Positions 42,280-50,553 of a stretch of 64,000 nt of DNA are shown one piece after another. The notes below the pieces were generated by a model that saw nothing but the letters and a program-made list of their open reading frames with translations, was not told the DNA's origin and did no database searches. The number at the start of each line of letters is the position of its first letter. The stretch's first letter is position 1. The stretch covers positions 124,001-188,000 of the forward strand of contig JBEBHH010000002.1 in NCBI GenBank assembly GCA_040080965.1. Direction: 5' to 3'. Origin of the DNA: SHZI01 sp040080965 (GTDB taxonomy: Bacteria; Pseudomonadota; Gammaproteobacteria; Steroidobacterales; GCA-2729495). The translations under genes were made by a program, and so were the position numbers.

Positions 42280-43703
42280 TGCTGGTCCTCGATCACGACC
42301 GGGCGGGCGGCTACTGGGGTTCCGTCTACGTATTCACCGCCATCAAGGGCCTGCAGGTAATCATCGACGGGCCCGTAGGCTGCGAGAACCTGCCGGTCAC
42401 GTCGGTCCTCCATTACACCGACGCCCTTCCCCCGCATGAACTGCCGGTGGTGGTGACAGGCCTGTCCGAGGAGGAACTGGGCCAGCACGGCACCGAGCAG
42501 GCGATGAAGCGCGCCCACCGTACCCTTGACCCGAAGCAGCCCAGCGTCGTGGTGACCGGGTCCATCGCCGAGATGATCGGCGGCGGCGTCACTCCGGAAG
42601 GCACCAACATCAAGCGCTTCCTGCCGCGAACTATCGACGAGGACCAGTGGCAGAGTGCGAACCGGGCAATGTCCTGGCTGTGGACGGAGTATGGCCGGAA
42701 GAAAATCCCGGCACCGAAAGCGCGAAAGCCAGGTGAGAAGCCGAAGGTCAACATCGTTGGTCCGATCTACGGGTACTTCAACACCTGGTCCGACCTGGCG
42801 GAGATCCGCCGGCTGGTCGAGGGCATCGGCGCGGAGGTGAACCTGGTCTTTCCGCTCGGCACCCACCTCACCGAGATCCCGAAACTCATCGATGCCGACG
42901 TGAATGTCTGCATGTACCGGGAATTCGGCCGCATGCTCTGCGAAGCGCTGGAGCGGCCCTACCTTCAGGCGCCTATCGGCCTGCACAGCACCACCCGCTT
43001 CCTGCGCAAGCTGGGCGAGCTCACGGGCCTGGACCCGGAGCCGTTCATAGAGCGCGAGAAACACACCACGATCAAGCCGCTGTGGGACCTGTGGCGCTCG
43101 GTCACCCAGGACTTCTTCGCCACGGCGAGCTTCGCGATCGTCGCCAACGAAACCTACGCCCGGGGTGTGCGTAACTTCCTGGAGAAGGACCTTGGCCTGC
43201 CCTGCACCTTCTCGTTCTCGCGCAGCCCGGGCAGGAAGCCGGACAACGAGGCGGTGCGCAAGGCCATCAAGGAGAAGACGCCCCTGCTGATGTTCGGCAG
43301 CTTCAACGAACGCATGTACCTGGCTGAAATAGGGGCCCGGGCGGTGTTCATGCCCGCCTCATTTCCCAACACGCTGGTTCGCCGGCACACCGGGACTCCC
43401 TTCATGGGCTACTCCGGCGCCACCTATCTCGTCCAGGAAGTGTGCAACGCGCTCTTCGATGCCCTATTCCACATCCTCCCGCTCGGCACAGACCTGGACA
43501 AGGTGGAGCCAACGCCTGCCCGCTTGCACCAGGAACTGCCCTGGGACGACGAGGCCAAGGCGCTGCTGGACAGACTGGTGGAAACACACCCGGTGCTCAC
43601 CCGGATCTCCGCGGCGAAGCGCCTGCGGGATGCCGCCGAAACCACCGCCCGCCTGGACGGCGAGCAGCGCGTGACGGTCGATCGGGTCAAGGCCCTGACG
43701 TAG
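42279..43703 (+). CDS. bchZ: Chlorophyllide reductase subunit BchZ
   Basis: A 474-residue NifK/BchB-like subunit. Signature regions: GYWGSVYVFTAIKGLQVIID, DGPVGCENLPVTSVLHYTDA, VVTGSIAEMIGGGVTPEGTN, and the C-terminal RLRDAAETTARLDGEQRVTV. It completes the bchCXYZ operon. Its stop codon TAG is the head of the REP element that follows. A longer in-frame stretch upstream only overlaps bchY. Confidence 0.97.
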   Translation: MLVLDHDRAGGYWGSVYVFTAIKGLQVIIDGPVGCENLPVTSVLHYTDALPPHELPVVVTGLSEEELGQHGTEQAMKRAHRTLDPKQPSVVVTGSIAEMIGGGVTPEGTNIKRFLPRTIDEDQWQSANRAMSWLWTEYGRKKIPAPKARKPGEKPKVNIVGPIYGYFNTWSDLAEIRRLVEGIGAEVNLVFPLGTHLTEIPKLIDADVNVCMYREFGRMLCEALERPYLQAPIGLHSTTRFLRKLGELTGLDPEPFIEREKHTTIKPLWDLWRSVTQDFFATASFAIVANETYARGVRNFLEKDLGLPCTFSFSRSPGRKPDNEAVRKAIKEKTPLLMFGSFNERMYLAEIGARAVFMPASFPNTLVRRHTGTPFMGYSGATYLVQEVCNALFDALFHILPLGTDLDKVEPTPARLHQELPWDDEAKALLDRLVETHPVLTRISAAKRLRDAAETTARLDGEQRVTVDRVKALT

Positions 43704-43791
43704 GAGCGGCTTTAGCCGCGACTCCCTTCCGGCGAGAATCGAGTCCGCGAGTCTCGAGCCGGAAGGGAGTCGCGGCTAAAGCCGCTCCTAC
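43700..43791. terminator. Long REP-type inverted pair, likely bidirectional terminator
   Basis: A perfect 34-bp inverted repeat (43700-43733 and 43758-43791) with a 24-nt loop, each outer end beginning GTAGGAGCGGC. It lies between the convergent bchZ and PucC-family genes, and the TAG at each outer end is the stop codon of the gene on that side. No T-run is present; termination is inferred from stem length and position. Confidence 0.75.
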
Positions 43792-45158
43792 GCGGCAGCT
43801 CCTGACTCCATGCCCCGCATGAGGTCTGCGCGGGACAACCGCTCCTGATGGGCTTTCCGGAACTGCTCCGTACTGAGGTGCCTGAGGATCAGGGCGGCGC
43901 CCACCATGGCGAAGGCCTCTGCGCCGAAGATCAGGGTGTAGGCAGACGACGGGTGCAGCAGGTGGCTTTCAATCAGGCCTGAGTGCAATGCGCCGCTGCC
44001 GATCGACGACAGGCCGGTGCCGAAGGCCTGGGCGACACCCCACATCCCCATGTAGAGGCCGGTGGCGCCCTCCACCGTCATGTCCATCATCATGGCGAGG
44101 GCGCCCACGTTGAAGAACCCGGTAAAGAAGCCCATGGTGAAAAGGGCCGGCATCAGCATGCCGGAGTGCTCCGTCATGGACGCCAGCGCCAGCCCGGCCA
44201 TGCCGGCTGCGGTCCCGTAGCAACCGATCAGGGCAATCGTCTTCTTGGTGATCGGCACGAACAAGGTCGCAATCCCCATGATGATCATGCCGAGGAGGAC
44301 GCCGCCGCCCCACGTGGGCTGGAAGCGGGTGGTTTCCTGGACGGTCATGCGGAAGACCTCGGCGCCGAAGATCTCCAGGATGTTGTCCTGGAGGAAGATC
44401 GCGAAGATCGAGACGAATATGAAGGCAAAGAAGCCCCGGGTCTGGGGACTGTCCCGCAGGATCCGCGCCGCGGAGACCAGCGGATTTCCCGGCGGTGCAG
44501 CGACGCGGGCAAGCTCGATGGCCGACTGCAGCGCCACGCCGCGGAGCCGCTTTTCCATCCCGACGACCCCGAGCAGCGCCGACGTAATTACGATGAACGG
44601 CGTCAGGTTGTAGAGCTGCTGCATGCCCTCCTGGGAGAATTCGGGACGGACGATGTTCATCACGACCGCCGCGAGAATGGTGCTCAGGATGGTGATGGTC
44701 CAGACGACCGAAATGACCGTTCCCCGGTAACGCTCCGACGTGCATTCGACGATGAGCGAGTGATGGGCGTCACCTATGATCGCTATTGAGACACCAAATA
44801 CGGCGAAGAGGCCGAAGCTTCCTGCCACGGCTAGCGTGGATCCATCGGACATGGATAGCGCAATCGACGGCAGCAGGGGGAAAATGAGGCTCGCGACGAT
44901 GCTGGCGAGCAGGAGATACGGCGTGCGGCGCATGCCGAACAGGGGGTAGCGATCAGCAATCCGGCCGATCACCACCTGGAACGGCGACAGGAAGTAATGC
45001 ATCGCGAGCATGGTGGTGATCAGCACGGCGGCGATACCGAACTCGACGACGGCAATCCGGTTGAAGTCGACGGTGAGCAGGGCAAACATCCAGCCCAGGC
45101 CGACTTTCGGCAGCGCCAGGCGAACGATCCTTAAGGCAGCGTTCAGTGCGTTGGGCAT
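43788..45158 (-). CDS. PucC-family (BCD) transporter-like protein
   Basis: A 456-residue protein with about 12 transmembrane helices of the PucC/LhaA/Bch2 branch of the major facilitator superfamily, whose members help insert pigment into light-harvesting complexes. Family stretches: LTVDFNRIAVVEFGIAAVLI, SPFQVVIGRIADRYPLFGMR, RTPYLLLASIVASLIFPLLP, FLQDNILEIFGAEVFRMTVQ, MTVEGATGLYMGMWGVAQAF. A second family member (lhaA) lies in the puh cluster. No pucBA genes for a peripheral antenna are in the window, so the partner of this copy is uncertain. The stop codon comes from the REP element. Confidence 0.9.
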   Translation of the reverse strand: MPNALNAALRIVRLALPKVGLGWMFALLTVDFNRIAVVEFGIAAVLITTMLAMHYFLSPFQVVIGRIADRYPLFGMRRTPYLLLASIVASLIFPLLPSIALSMSDGSTLAVAGSFGLFAVFGVSIAIIGDAHHSLIVECTSERYRGTVISVVWTITILSTILAAVVMNIVRPEFSQEGMQQLYNLTPFIVITSALLGVVGMEKRLRGVALQSAIELARVAAPPGNPLVSAARILRDSPQTRGFFAFIFVSIFAIFLQDNILEIFGAEVFRMTVQETTRFQPTWGGGVLLGMIIMGIATLFVPITKKTIALIGCYGTAAGMAGLALASMTEHSGMLMPALFTMGFFTGFFNVGALAMMMDMTVEGATGLYMGMWGVAQAFGTGLSSIGSGALHSGLIESHLLHPSSAYTLIFGAEAFAMVGAALILRHLSTEQFRKAHQERLSRADLMRGMESGAAA

Positions 45159-45254
45159 AATTTCATCAGCCTCTGCTTCCGGAATCCGGTTGGGTTAGAG
45201 TCTCGAAGTAACTTCTGTTTTCTGCGCCATCAATCAAGGCAGGGAGTCCCGGAC

Positions 45255-45641
45255 ATGACCGATACGCTTTCCCGTCGCCGTTTCCTCAGCCGCGCCGCAG
45301 GCCTCACAGTTGCCGGTGCGGCTGGCCTCAGCACCTGGCAGTCCCAGGCGTGGGCAGCCACTCCAGCAGCCCCAGCGGCCACGGCAGCTCTCAATCCGCT
45401 AACCCCGGATGACCCCCGGGTTCCAGCCCTGGGGTATGTTGCTGATGCCGCCAAAGCCAAGGCCGATTCCATGTACAAGCCTGGCAGCACCTGCGCGAAT
45501 TGCTCGCAGCTCAAAGGCAAGGTCGGGGACAAGCTCCGTCCCTGCGCCCTGTTCCCCGACCTGAAGAACCCGAAGCAGTTGCTTCTGGTCACTTCCACGG
45601 GCTGGTGCCGCAGCTGGACGGCGATGCCAAAGGCGACCTGA
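45255..45641 (+). CDS. High-potential iron-sulfur protein (HiPIP)
   Basis: A 128-residue periplasmic electron carrier. A Tat signal (SRRRFLSRAAGLTVAGAAGL) precedes the cluster-binding part: C80 and C83 (STCANCSQLKG), C97 (RPCALFPD) and C118 (STGWCRSW). The spacing is CX2C-X13-C-X20-C. In well-known HiPIPs the last gap is about 13, so the loop before the last ligand is about seven residues longer. HiPIP reduces the tetraheme cytochrome PufC in several purple bacteria. Here it lies beside pufC on the opposite strand, with AGGGAG before the ATG, which supports that role. Confidence 0.92.
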   Translation: MTDTLSRRRFLSRAAGLTVAGAAGLSTWQSQAWAATPAAPAATAALNPLTPDDPRVPALGYVADAAKAKADSMYKPGSTCANCSQLKGKVGDKLRPCALFPDLKNPKQLLLVTSTGWCRSWTAMPKAT

Positions 45642-45661
45642 AGCCAGCGCGCCGGACACTG

Positions 45662-46765
45662 CTACGCGCCGGTTGCCGTCGGCATCGCGGTTGGCGCTTC
45701 GCCAGGGGCCGCACCTTCGGGTGCGGCCTCTTCGGGTAAGGGTTGCGTCGGGGCGGGCTTACCGGGCAGCAGTTCCGGGTAATCCTTCAGCATGCTCACC
45801 CCGTTCAGGGGCTTGCTCACGCCCTGGTGGCAGGTGGCGCAGCTGATCTTCGCCACATCGCCCGTCGGGCCCAGCCGCTCCGCCGGAAAGGCGCCTGTCA
45901 GGGGAATCAGGTAGTTGTTGTTCAGGTCCCGGGCCATACGGATCCCGTGCCAGGCCGGTACGCGTTGCGGACGGCTTTGATCCCACGCGAAGTAGGAACG
46001 GGTGTTGTGGCAGCCCGTGCAGTTCACGCCCAGCGACTCGGTGATGTGGGTCATGAACGCATAGGTACGTTCCGTATCCTGGATGGTCGCTCCACGGTCC
46101 GCCGTGGCGAGGGCGTTGCTAGCCACGACCCGGATATCCGAATCACCCGTCAGGTACGCCGAGAACGGATCCCCGGGAAGTGCGGTCAGGCCTATCCCCG
46201 GGGCATTCTGTCCCGCCCGATTGCCCGCCGAGCGGCGGGTGTGCGGATCCGCGGGAGCGAACCACTTCTGGGCCGGAACATTGTTGCCCCGGTGGCAGGT
46301 GTAGCAGGTGACGCCCGTCTGGGCGACGTGGGTCGTCCACTCCCCGTTGATGTGCCGGGTCATCTCCAGCATCCGGCGGGAGACGACCTTCTGGTACTTG
46401 GCGTCTGACGCGTTGTCCCCATCGGCATGGCAGTAGGCGCAACCCTGCTCCGGCGCGACCCATTGCGTGATCGCCGTCATGAGCCGGGTGAACTGCCCGA
46501 CATCCAGGTCCGTGAGCACCTGGATGTTCTGGTAGATATCCTTCGCCAGGGGCCCGCCGCCAGGCACCGGCGCCATCGGTTCGGGTATCGCATTGTTGAC
46601 GGCCAGGGCCCGGGCGCCGGACACGGCAACCATGCCGGTGCCGCGATAACCTTGCTGCTGCACACTGGTGTTGGCCGGATTCTCACAACCGGCAACCAGC
46701 GCGAGCACCCCCGCCAGCGCAAAGGCGGCCGCCACCGGGTGGCGTGATGTCAGGAGGGCCATCAT
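45662..46765 (-). CDS. pufC: Photosynthetic reaction centre tetraheme cytochrome subunit PufC
   Basis: A 367-residue periplasmic lipoprotein (lipobox LALVAGC, C27) that reduces the photooxidised special pair. Four CXXCH heme sites: CAYCH (109), CYTCH (154), CTGCH (249) and CATCH (309), with Met ligands upstream in RLMTAITQW, RMLEMTRHIN, YAFMTHITES and GIRMARDLNN. The C-terminal ~40 residues are Pro/Glu/Ala-rich. The start overlaps pufM by 4 bp (ATGA). Confidence 0.97.
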   Translation of the reverse strand: MMALLTSRHPVAAAFALAGVLALVAGCENPANTSVQQQGYRGTGMVAVSGARALAVNNAIPEPMAPVPGGGPLAKDIYQNIQVLTDLDVGQFTRLMTAITQWVAPEQGCAYCHADGDNASDAKYQKVVSRRMLEMTRHINGEWTTHVAQTGVTCYTCHRGNNVPAQKWFAPADPHTRRSAGNRAGQNAPGIGLTALPGDPFSAYLTGDSDIRVVASNALATADRGATIQDTERTYAFMTHITESLGVNCTGCHNTRSYFAWDQSRPQRVPAWHGIRMARDLNNNYLIPLTGAFPAERLGPTGDVAKISCATCHQGVSKPLNGVSMLKDYPELLPGKPAPTQPLPEEAAPEGAAPGEAPTAMPTATGA

Positions 46766-47757
46766 GGCTGGGCCCCTGCCGGCGGCGTCAGTACGGCGCC
46801 CGTCGCCGGATCGATGATCGGCGGGCCGACCGCCGGATAGGCCGGCGCCACGCCGTGATTCACGGCCCAGAGATACCAGTTGTCCACGGCCGTGCCCGTC
46901 AGCAGGATGCCTATGCCGCCGGTCAGGGGGCACAACACCGCAAACCACCAGGCCCACCGGTGAATCGACTCGATGTTCGCGTTGAAGCCCATGGTCCAGC
47001 GCCAGAACAGCGCACCGCGTTCGGCGGCCGTGCCCCGGTCCAGGACCTGCTCGATTTCCCGTTCACCGCCAAACCGGCCGGTCGCCAGGATGGTGGCCGC
47101 GTGCATGGCGAAGAGCAGCGCTGATCCGTAGAGGAACGCGATGGAAAGCATGTGGAACGGGTTGTAGAACAGGTTGCCGTAGCGGATCGAGAACGCCGCC
47201 GTCCAGTCCAGGTGCGGGAAGATCCCGAACGGTACGGCCTCGCTCCAGCTGCCCATCATCACCGGACGGATGAACCCCAGCACCAGGTAGAGCCAGATTG
47301 CCGCCGCAAAGGCCCAGGCGACATGGGTTCCCATGCCAAGCAGTCTCGCCCGGTGATAAAGCCGGAACCACCAGAGGATAATCGAGGCAGTCAGGAAGAA
47401 GCCCGCCATCAGCCACCAGCCGCCTTCGTTCAGCGGCGGAATGCTGAGACCGTACTCCGGTGAGGGTGGTTCGAGCGCCAGCCAGAAGAGCTGCCGCACG
47501 AACTGCAGCGGATTCCAGTCCACCGACGCCCACATGTTGAGGCCGATGATCTCGATGGCAATGAAGCCGCAGATCAGGGAAGCGACCCCGAGCCAGCCGA
47601 GCCGTATCGGTCCTACCTGGGCATCGCCAACCCGCCCGAGCAGGTGGATGAAGAACGATTTCGGATTGCGGGGCCCGTCGGCAACGGACGCCGGCACGCC
47701 GGCATAGGCGGGTGCCCGGACCTGCACGCGCGTAAAGATGTTTTGATATTCAGCCAT
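46762..47757 (-). CDS. pufM: Photosynthetic reaction centre M subunit
   Basis: A 331-residue, five-helix membrane protein that binds bacteriochlorophyll, bacteriopheophytin, the primary quinone and iron. Recognisable: NIFTRVQVRAPAYAGVP at the N-terminus, NLFYNPFHMLSIAFLYGSAL (special-pair His), LLFAMHAATILATGRFGGER (iron His) and ESIHRWAWWFAVLCPLTGGI. Third gene after pufBA in the operon pufBALMC. Confidence 0.98.
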   Translation of the reverse strand: MAEYQNIFTRVQVRAPAYAGVPASVADGPRNPKSFFIHLLGRVGDAQVGPIRLGWLGVASLICGFIAIEIIGLNMWASVDWNPLQFVRQLFWLALEPPSPEYGLSIPPLNEGGWWLMAGFFLTASIILWWFRLYHRARLLGMGTHVAWAFAAAIWLYLVLGFIRPVMMGSWSEAVPFGIFPHLDWTAAFSIRYGNLFYNPFHMLSIAFLYGSALLFAMHAATILATGRFGGEREIEQVLDRGTAAERGALFWRWTMGFNANIESIHRWAWWFAVLCPLTGGIGILLTGTAVDNWYLWAVNHGVAPAYPAVGPPIIDPATGAVLTPPAGAQP

Positions 47758-47796
47758 TCTTCCCCCGGTTGTCCTTGGCTGCTGCTGTGGGAGGAC

Positions 47797-48621
47797 TTAT
47801 CCCCAGATCGGCAGGTTGAGCCACCAGCCCCACCACTCGGGCCAGCCGCGGGTCCAGAACGGCCCGCTGATGATGATGCAGATGGCGCTCCAGAACGCCG
47901 CGCTCAGTGCCAGGAAGAGCCCCAGGCGATGAATGCCGAGCGTGCCGATGGAGTAGCCGATCGAATCGCGGAAAAAGGTGTTCTCGTGCTCCGGTGTCTT
48001 CACCGGCTCGCCCTTGGCCGGATTCAGGGCCGAGAGCACCAGGGCGCCGTGCAGCGACAGGGCGAGACACGTGGTGAAGAAGAACGACACGGCGAGCATG
48101 TGTGCCGGGTTGTAGTGGAAGTGCAGGTACTGGTACCCGACGTTCGACACCCAGTCCAGGTGGCTCATGATCCCGTAGGGAAAGCCGTGGCCCCAGGCGC
48201 CCAGCAGTACCGGGCGAATGACCACAAGGCTGAAGTAGGCAAAGATCGCCACGCCGAACGCCAGGGGCACGTGCAGACCGATGCCGAGCTTCCGGCAGAT
48301 CTCGACCTCCCGCAGTGCCCAGGAAACGAAGGCCCCGAGTGCGCACACGGTGATCAGTTGCCAGAGCCCGCCTTCCTGCAGCGGCGCCAGTGCCAGGCCG
48401 TACTTGAGATCCGGCGGGGCAATGCTGATCTGCCAGAGGTTCCAGGTGGGGCCAAGAGCCGCCGCCCAGAGGATCAGGCCGATCCCGAGAAAAGTGAAAA
48501 ACAGGGTGGTGACACCGAAGAAGCCGACGTAGAACGGTCCGACCCAGAAGTCGAACAGGTCCCCGCCAATCAGTGTTCCTCCGCGAACGCGGTACTTGCG
48601 TTCGAAGCTGAGCATCGCCAT
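47797..48621 (-). CDS. pufL: Photosynthetic reaction centre L subunit
   Basis: A 274-residue, five-helix partner of PufM. It starts MAMLSFERKYRVRGGTLIGG. Key segments: LHFHYNPAHMLAVSFFFTTC (special-pair His), CLALSLHGALVLSALNP (iron His), FFRDSIGYSIGTLGIHRLGL (QB site His) and the C-terminal WGWWLNLPIWG. A GGGGGGAGGACG ribosome binding site precedes the ATG. Confidence 0.98.
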   Translation of the reverse strand: MAMLSFERKYRVRGGTLIGGDLFDFWVGPFYVGFFGVTTLFFTFLGIGLILWAAALGPTWNLWQISIAPPDLKYGLALAPLQEGGLWQLITVCALGAFVSWALREVEICRKLGIGLHVPLAFGVAIFAYFSLVVIRPVLLGAWGHGFPYGIMSHLDWVSNVGYQYLHFHYNPAHMLAVSFFFTTCLALSLHGALVLSALNPAKGEPVKTPEHENTFFRDSIGYSIGTLGIHRLGLFLALSAAFWSAICIIISGPFWTRGWPEWWGWWLNLPIWG

Positions 48622-48697
48622 TTGTCGTCCTCCCCCCGTGGGGACGCTTCCAGACGGCCGCAGGCTCGGGAAGTTCCCGGATGCCCGCGGGGTAGAA

Positions 48698-48730
48698 GCG
48701 GACGGTCCCGCCGTCAGGCGGACCGTCCGC
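48698..48730 (-). promoter_or_regulatory. pufA-pufL intercistronic hairpin
   Basis: A GC-rich stem of 14 bp with one bulged base (GCGGACGGTC ... GACCGTCCGC) lies between pufA and pufL and is not followed by a T-run. In Rhodobacter, hairpins at this place protect the pufBA transcript and set the excess of LH1 over reaction-centre subunits; the same role is inferred here. Confidence 0.75.
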
Positions 48731-48755
48731 TCACCTCGTTGGTCTTTTTCTCAGG

Positions 48756-48950
48756 TCAGCCGGGAAGCGAGTCTTTGGGCGCCATCACGGTCGGCACTGC
48801 CGCCGCGCTCCCGGTGCGTGCACCTTCAATCCAGTTGAAGCGGTCGGTGCTCAACAGGATGAAGTGGATCAGCAGGGCGAGGACGAACAGGAACGTGAAC
48901 AGCGCAATCAGCGCGCGACGCGGATCAAACAATTGCCAGATGCGATACAT
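48756..48950 (-). CDS. pufA: Light-harvesting 1 alpha polypeptide
   Basis: A 64-residue single-helix antenna protein: MYRIWQLFDPRRALIALFTF, the BChl-ligating His29 in LALLIHFILLSTDRFNW, and a C-terminal periplasmic tail of about 24 residues. It pairs with PufB in the LH1 ring around the reaction centre. Confidence 0.97.
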   Translation of the reverse strand: MYRIWQLFDPRRALIALFTFLFVLALLIHFILLSTDRFNWIEGARTGSAAAVPTVMAPKDSLPG

Positions 48951-49005
48951 GGATTCTTACCCCTGGGTTCCGAAACGTGGATGGCCGTGCTTGTTACAGC
49001 AGGGC

Positions 49006-49212
49006 TTATGACAGCAGGCTGCGAACGTGGTCGACGGCGAACTGCGCCTGATCGATCACGGCTGCGTAGCCGCCGAGGGGCGCCAGCCAGGGCCGCCACT
49101 GCCACACGAGGAAGTGGGCCACGATGGCAATGATCGTGAAGATGATGAAACTGGTCATGAAGATGCCGTGGAATTCCTTGGCTTCCTGATCCGACAGACC
49201 GGATGAGCTCAT
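49006..49212 (-). CDS. pufB: Light-harvesting 1 beta polypeptide (extended C-terminus)
   Basis: A 68-residue antenna protein starting at the ATG at 49212, with GGAGG seven bases upstream. The conserved part is EAKEFHGIFMTSFIIFTIIA, then IVAHFLVWQWRPW, with His15 and the BChl ligand His33. After WRPWL, where most LH1 beta chains end within about ten residues, 25 more residues follow (APLGGYAAVIDQAQFAVDHV, then RSLLS), a probable amphipathic periplasmic helix. First gene of the puf operon. Confidence 0.96.
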   Translation of the reverse strand: MSSSGLSDQEAKEFHGIFMTSFIIFTIIAIVAHFLVWQWRPWLAPLGGYAAVIDQAQFAVDHVRSLLS

Positions 49213-49266
49213 TCGCCGTCCTCCGAGTTCTTGTTGCATTCACAGTCCGTTAAGACTGCACCCCGC

Positions 49267-49310
49267 TGTCACCTTACGCTGACTCGGTAAATTGTCAAGC
49301 CAGGTTGACG
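49267..49310 (-). promoter_or_regulatory. puf operon promoter with two near-consensus PpsR sites
   Basis: The minus strand carries a perfect -35 TTGACA (49298-49293), then nine bases and GTCAGCGTA (49283-49275), the same arrangement as at the bchC promoter; TAAGGT at 16-bp spacing is the best -10. Two imperfect PpsR-like patterns, TGTCA-N8-TGACT (49267-49284) and TGTCA-N8-TGACG (49293-49310), each differ from TGT-N12-ACA at the last base. The second overlaps the -35. Confidence 0.6.
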
Positions 49311-49354
49311 GCCTGGAAGCGGCCCGGGATATGGCTCGCAGCCCGGGTGACCGG

Positions 49355-50509
49355 CTAGTGGTGACGGAGGATGGCCACCCGGGTGAGCAGCGGTGCGCGG
49401 GCCGGGAGCAGACGGAGTGGTCCGAAACCGGCCGCGCCGGCCAGCCGGCCAAGCTCCGCCGGGGTACGGGCGCGGCCGCTGCCCATGGCCAGCAGGTAGA
49501 ACCCGAAGTAGGCATCCGCGACCGCTTCCGCGCCACGGCTTCCGGCCATGGGTTCGGCGATCAGGAGCGTCCCGCCGGCTGGCAGGGCGGCGTGCGCGGC
49601 GCGCAGGATCGCGAGCGCTGCGTCGTCATCGTGGTCGTGGAGGACCCGCACGAGCGTGATCAGGTCAGCGCCCGCCGGCAATGGCTGAACGAAGACATTA
49701 CCGCCAGTCAGCTGCACCCGGTCGCCCAGGCCGGCGGCGGCGAAACGGGGGCCCGCCAGGTCGATGACGCCCGGCAGATCGAACAGCGCGAGGGCGAGGT
49801 GGGGATAGCGTGCGGCCACGGCGCGCAGGAACTGGCCGTCGCCGCCGCCCACATCGAGGAGGCTGCGGTGATCGTCAAGAGGCCAGGCCGCCAGCACCTC
49901 GGCGGCGATCAGCGCCTGGGACGCCGACATCACGTCCGTGTAGCGGCGAACGGCATCGGGTTCCAGCGCCGCAGGGTCGCTGCTGCCGGCGTAGGGCCAG
50001 TAGTCGGCCATGTGGGTGCGGGGCGCCGCACCTCGCAGCAGCGCCACGGGATCCTCGAGATCCGGATAGACCAGACCGTGGTGCTCGATGAGCGCCAGCA
50101 CTCCGGGATTGCCAAGCAGGGCGGCCCCCACTTCACCCAGCCCGTAGGCGTCGCCAGACTGCTGATCCGGGCCGGGCGCTGCCGCACGCCGTTCGAGCAG
50201 ACCCAGGGACACGGCCGCCTTCACGAGCCGCAGTGCTCCGTCGGGGGGCAGGTCCAGCGCGGTGCGCAGCCGCGACAGGGGCAGCGGCCCGCCGCGCACC
50301 TGCTCGAGCAGGCGCAGCCGCACCACGGCCAGCAGCACCTGGGAATAGACAAAGCCCGCACAGAGATCGAACAGCTGCCGGGACCGGCGCCGCGCAATGA
50401 ATCGGGTCGGGCGAAAATCGAGCGCGAAGCGCTGGAACGCCGGGCTCATGAGCAACCGGTCGCGCCACGCGAACCATCGGTGACTGAGGCGCTGCATCAC
50501 GGGCGGCAT
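49355..50509 (-). CDS. crtF: Demethylspheroidene O-methyltransferase CrtF
   Basis: A roughly 384-residue SAM-dependent methyltransferase that methylates the 1-hydroxy group of acyclic carotenoids. An N-terminal dimerisation helical domain (RRRSRQLFDLCAGFVYSQVL) precedes the SAM domain: SLLDVGGGDGQFLRAVAARY, LVRVLHDHDDDAALAILRAA and GGTLLIAEPMAG. The start is unclear: an ATG at 50509 is preferred, and a GTG at 50530 is in frame; neither has a strong ribosome binding site. It is divergent from crtD. Confidence 0.93.
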   Translation of the reverse strand: MPPVMQRLSHRWFAWRDRLLMSPAFQRFALDFRPTRFIARRRSRQLFDLCAGFVYSQVLLAVVRLRLLEQVRGGPLPLSRLRTALDLPPDGALRLVKAAVSLGLLERRAAAPGPDQQSGDAYGLGEVGAALLGNPGVLALIEHHGLVYPDLEDPVALLRGAAPRTHMADYWPYAGSSDPAALEPDAVRRYTDVMSASQALIAAEVLAAWPLDDHRSLLDVGGGDGQFLRAVAARYPHLALALFDLPGVIDLAGPRFAAAGLGDRVQLTGGNVFVQPLPAGADLITLVRVLHDHDDDAALAILRAAHAALPAGGTLLIAEPMAGSRGAEAVADAYFGFYLLAMGSGRARTPAELGRLAGAAGFGPLRLLPARAPLLTRVAILRHH

Positions 50510-50553
50510 GACGTACGATAGGAAGCGCACTGCGGCCAGTCAACGACAGCAAC

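Noticed and set aside
47644..49011. Plus-strand 455-codon frame opposite pufL and pufM
   Set aside because: Antisense shadow of reaction-centre genes; no credible start context or motifs.
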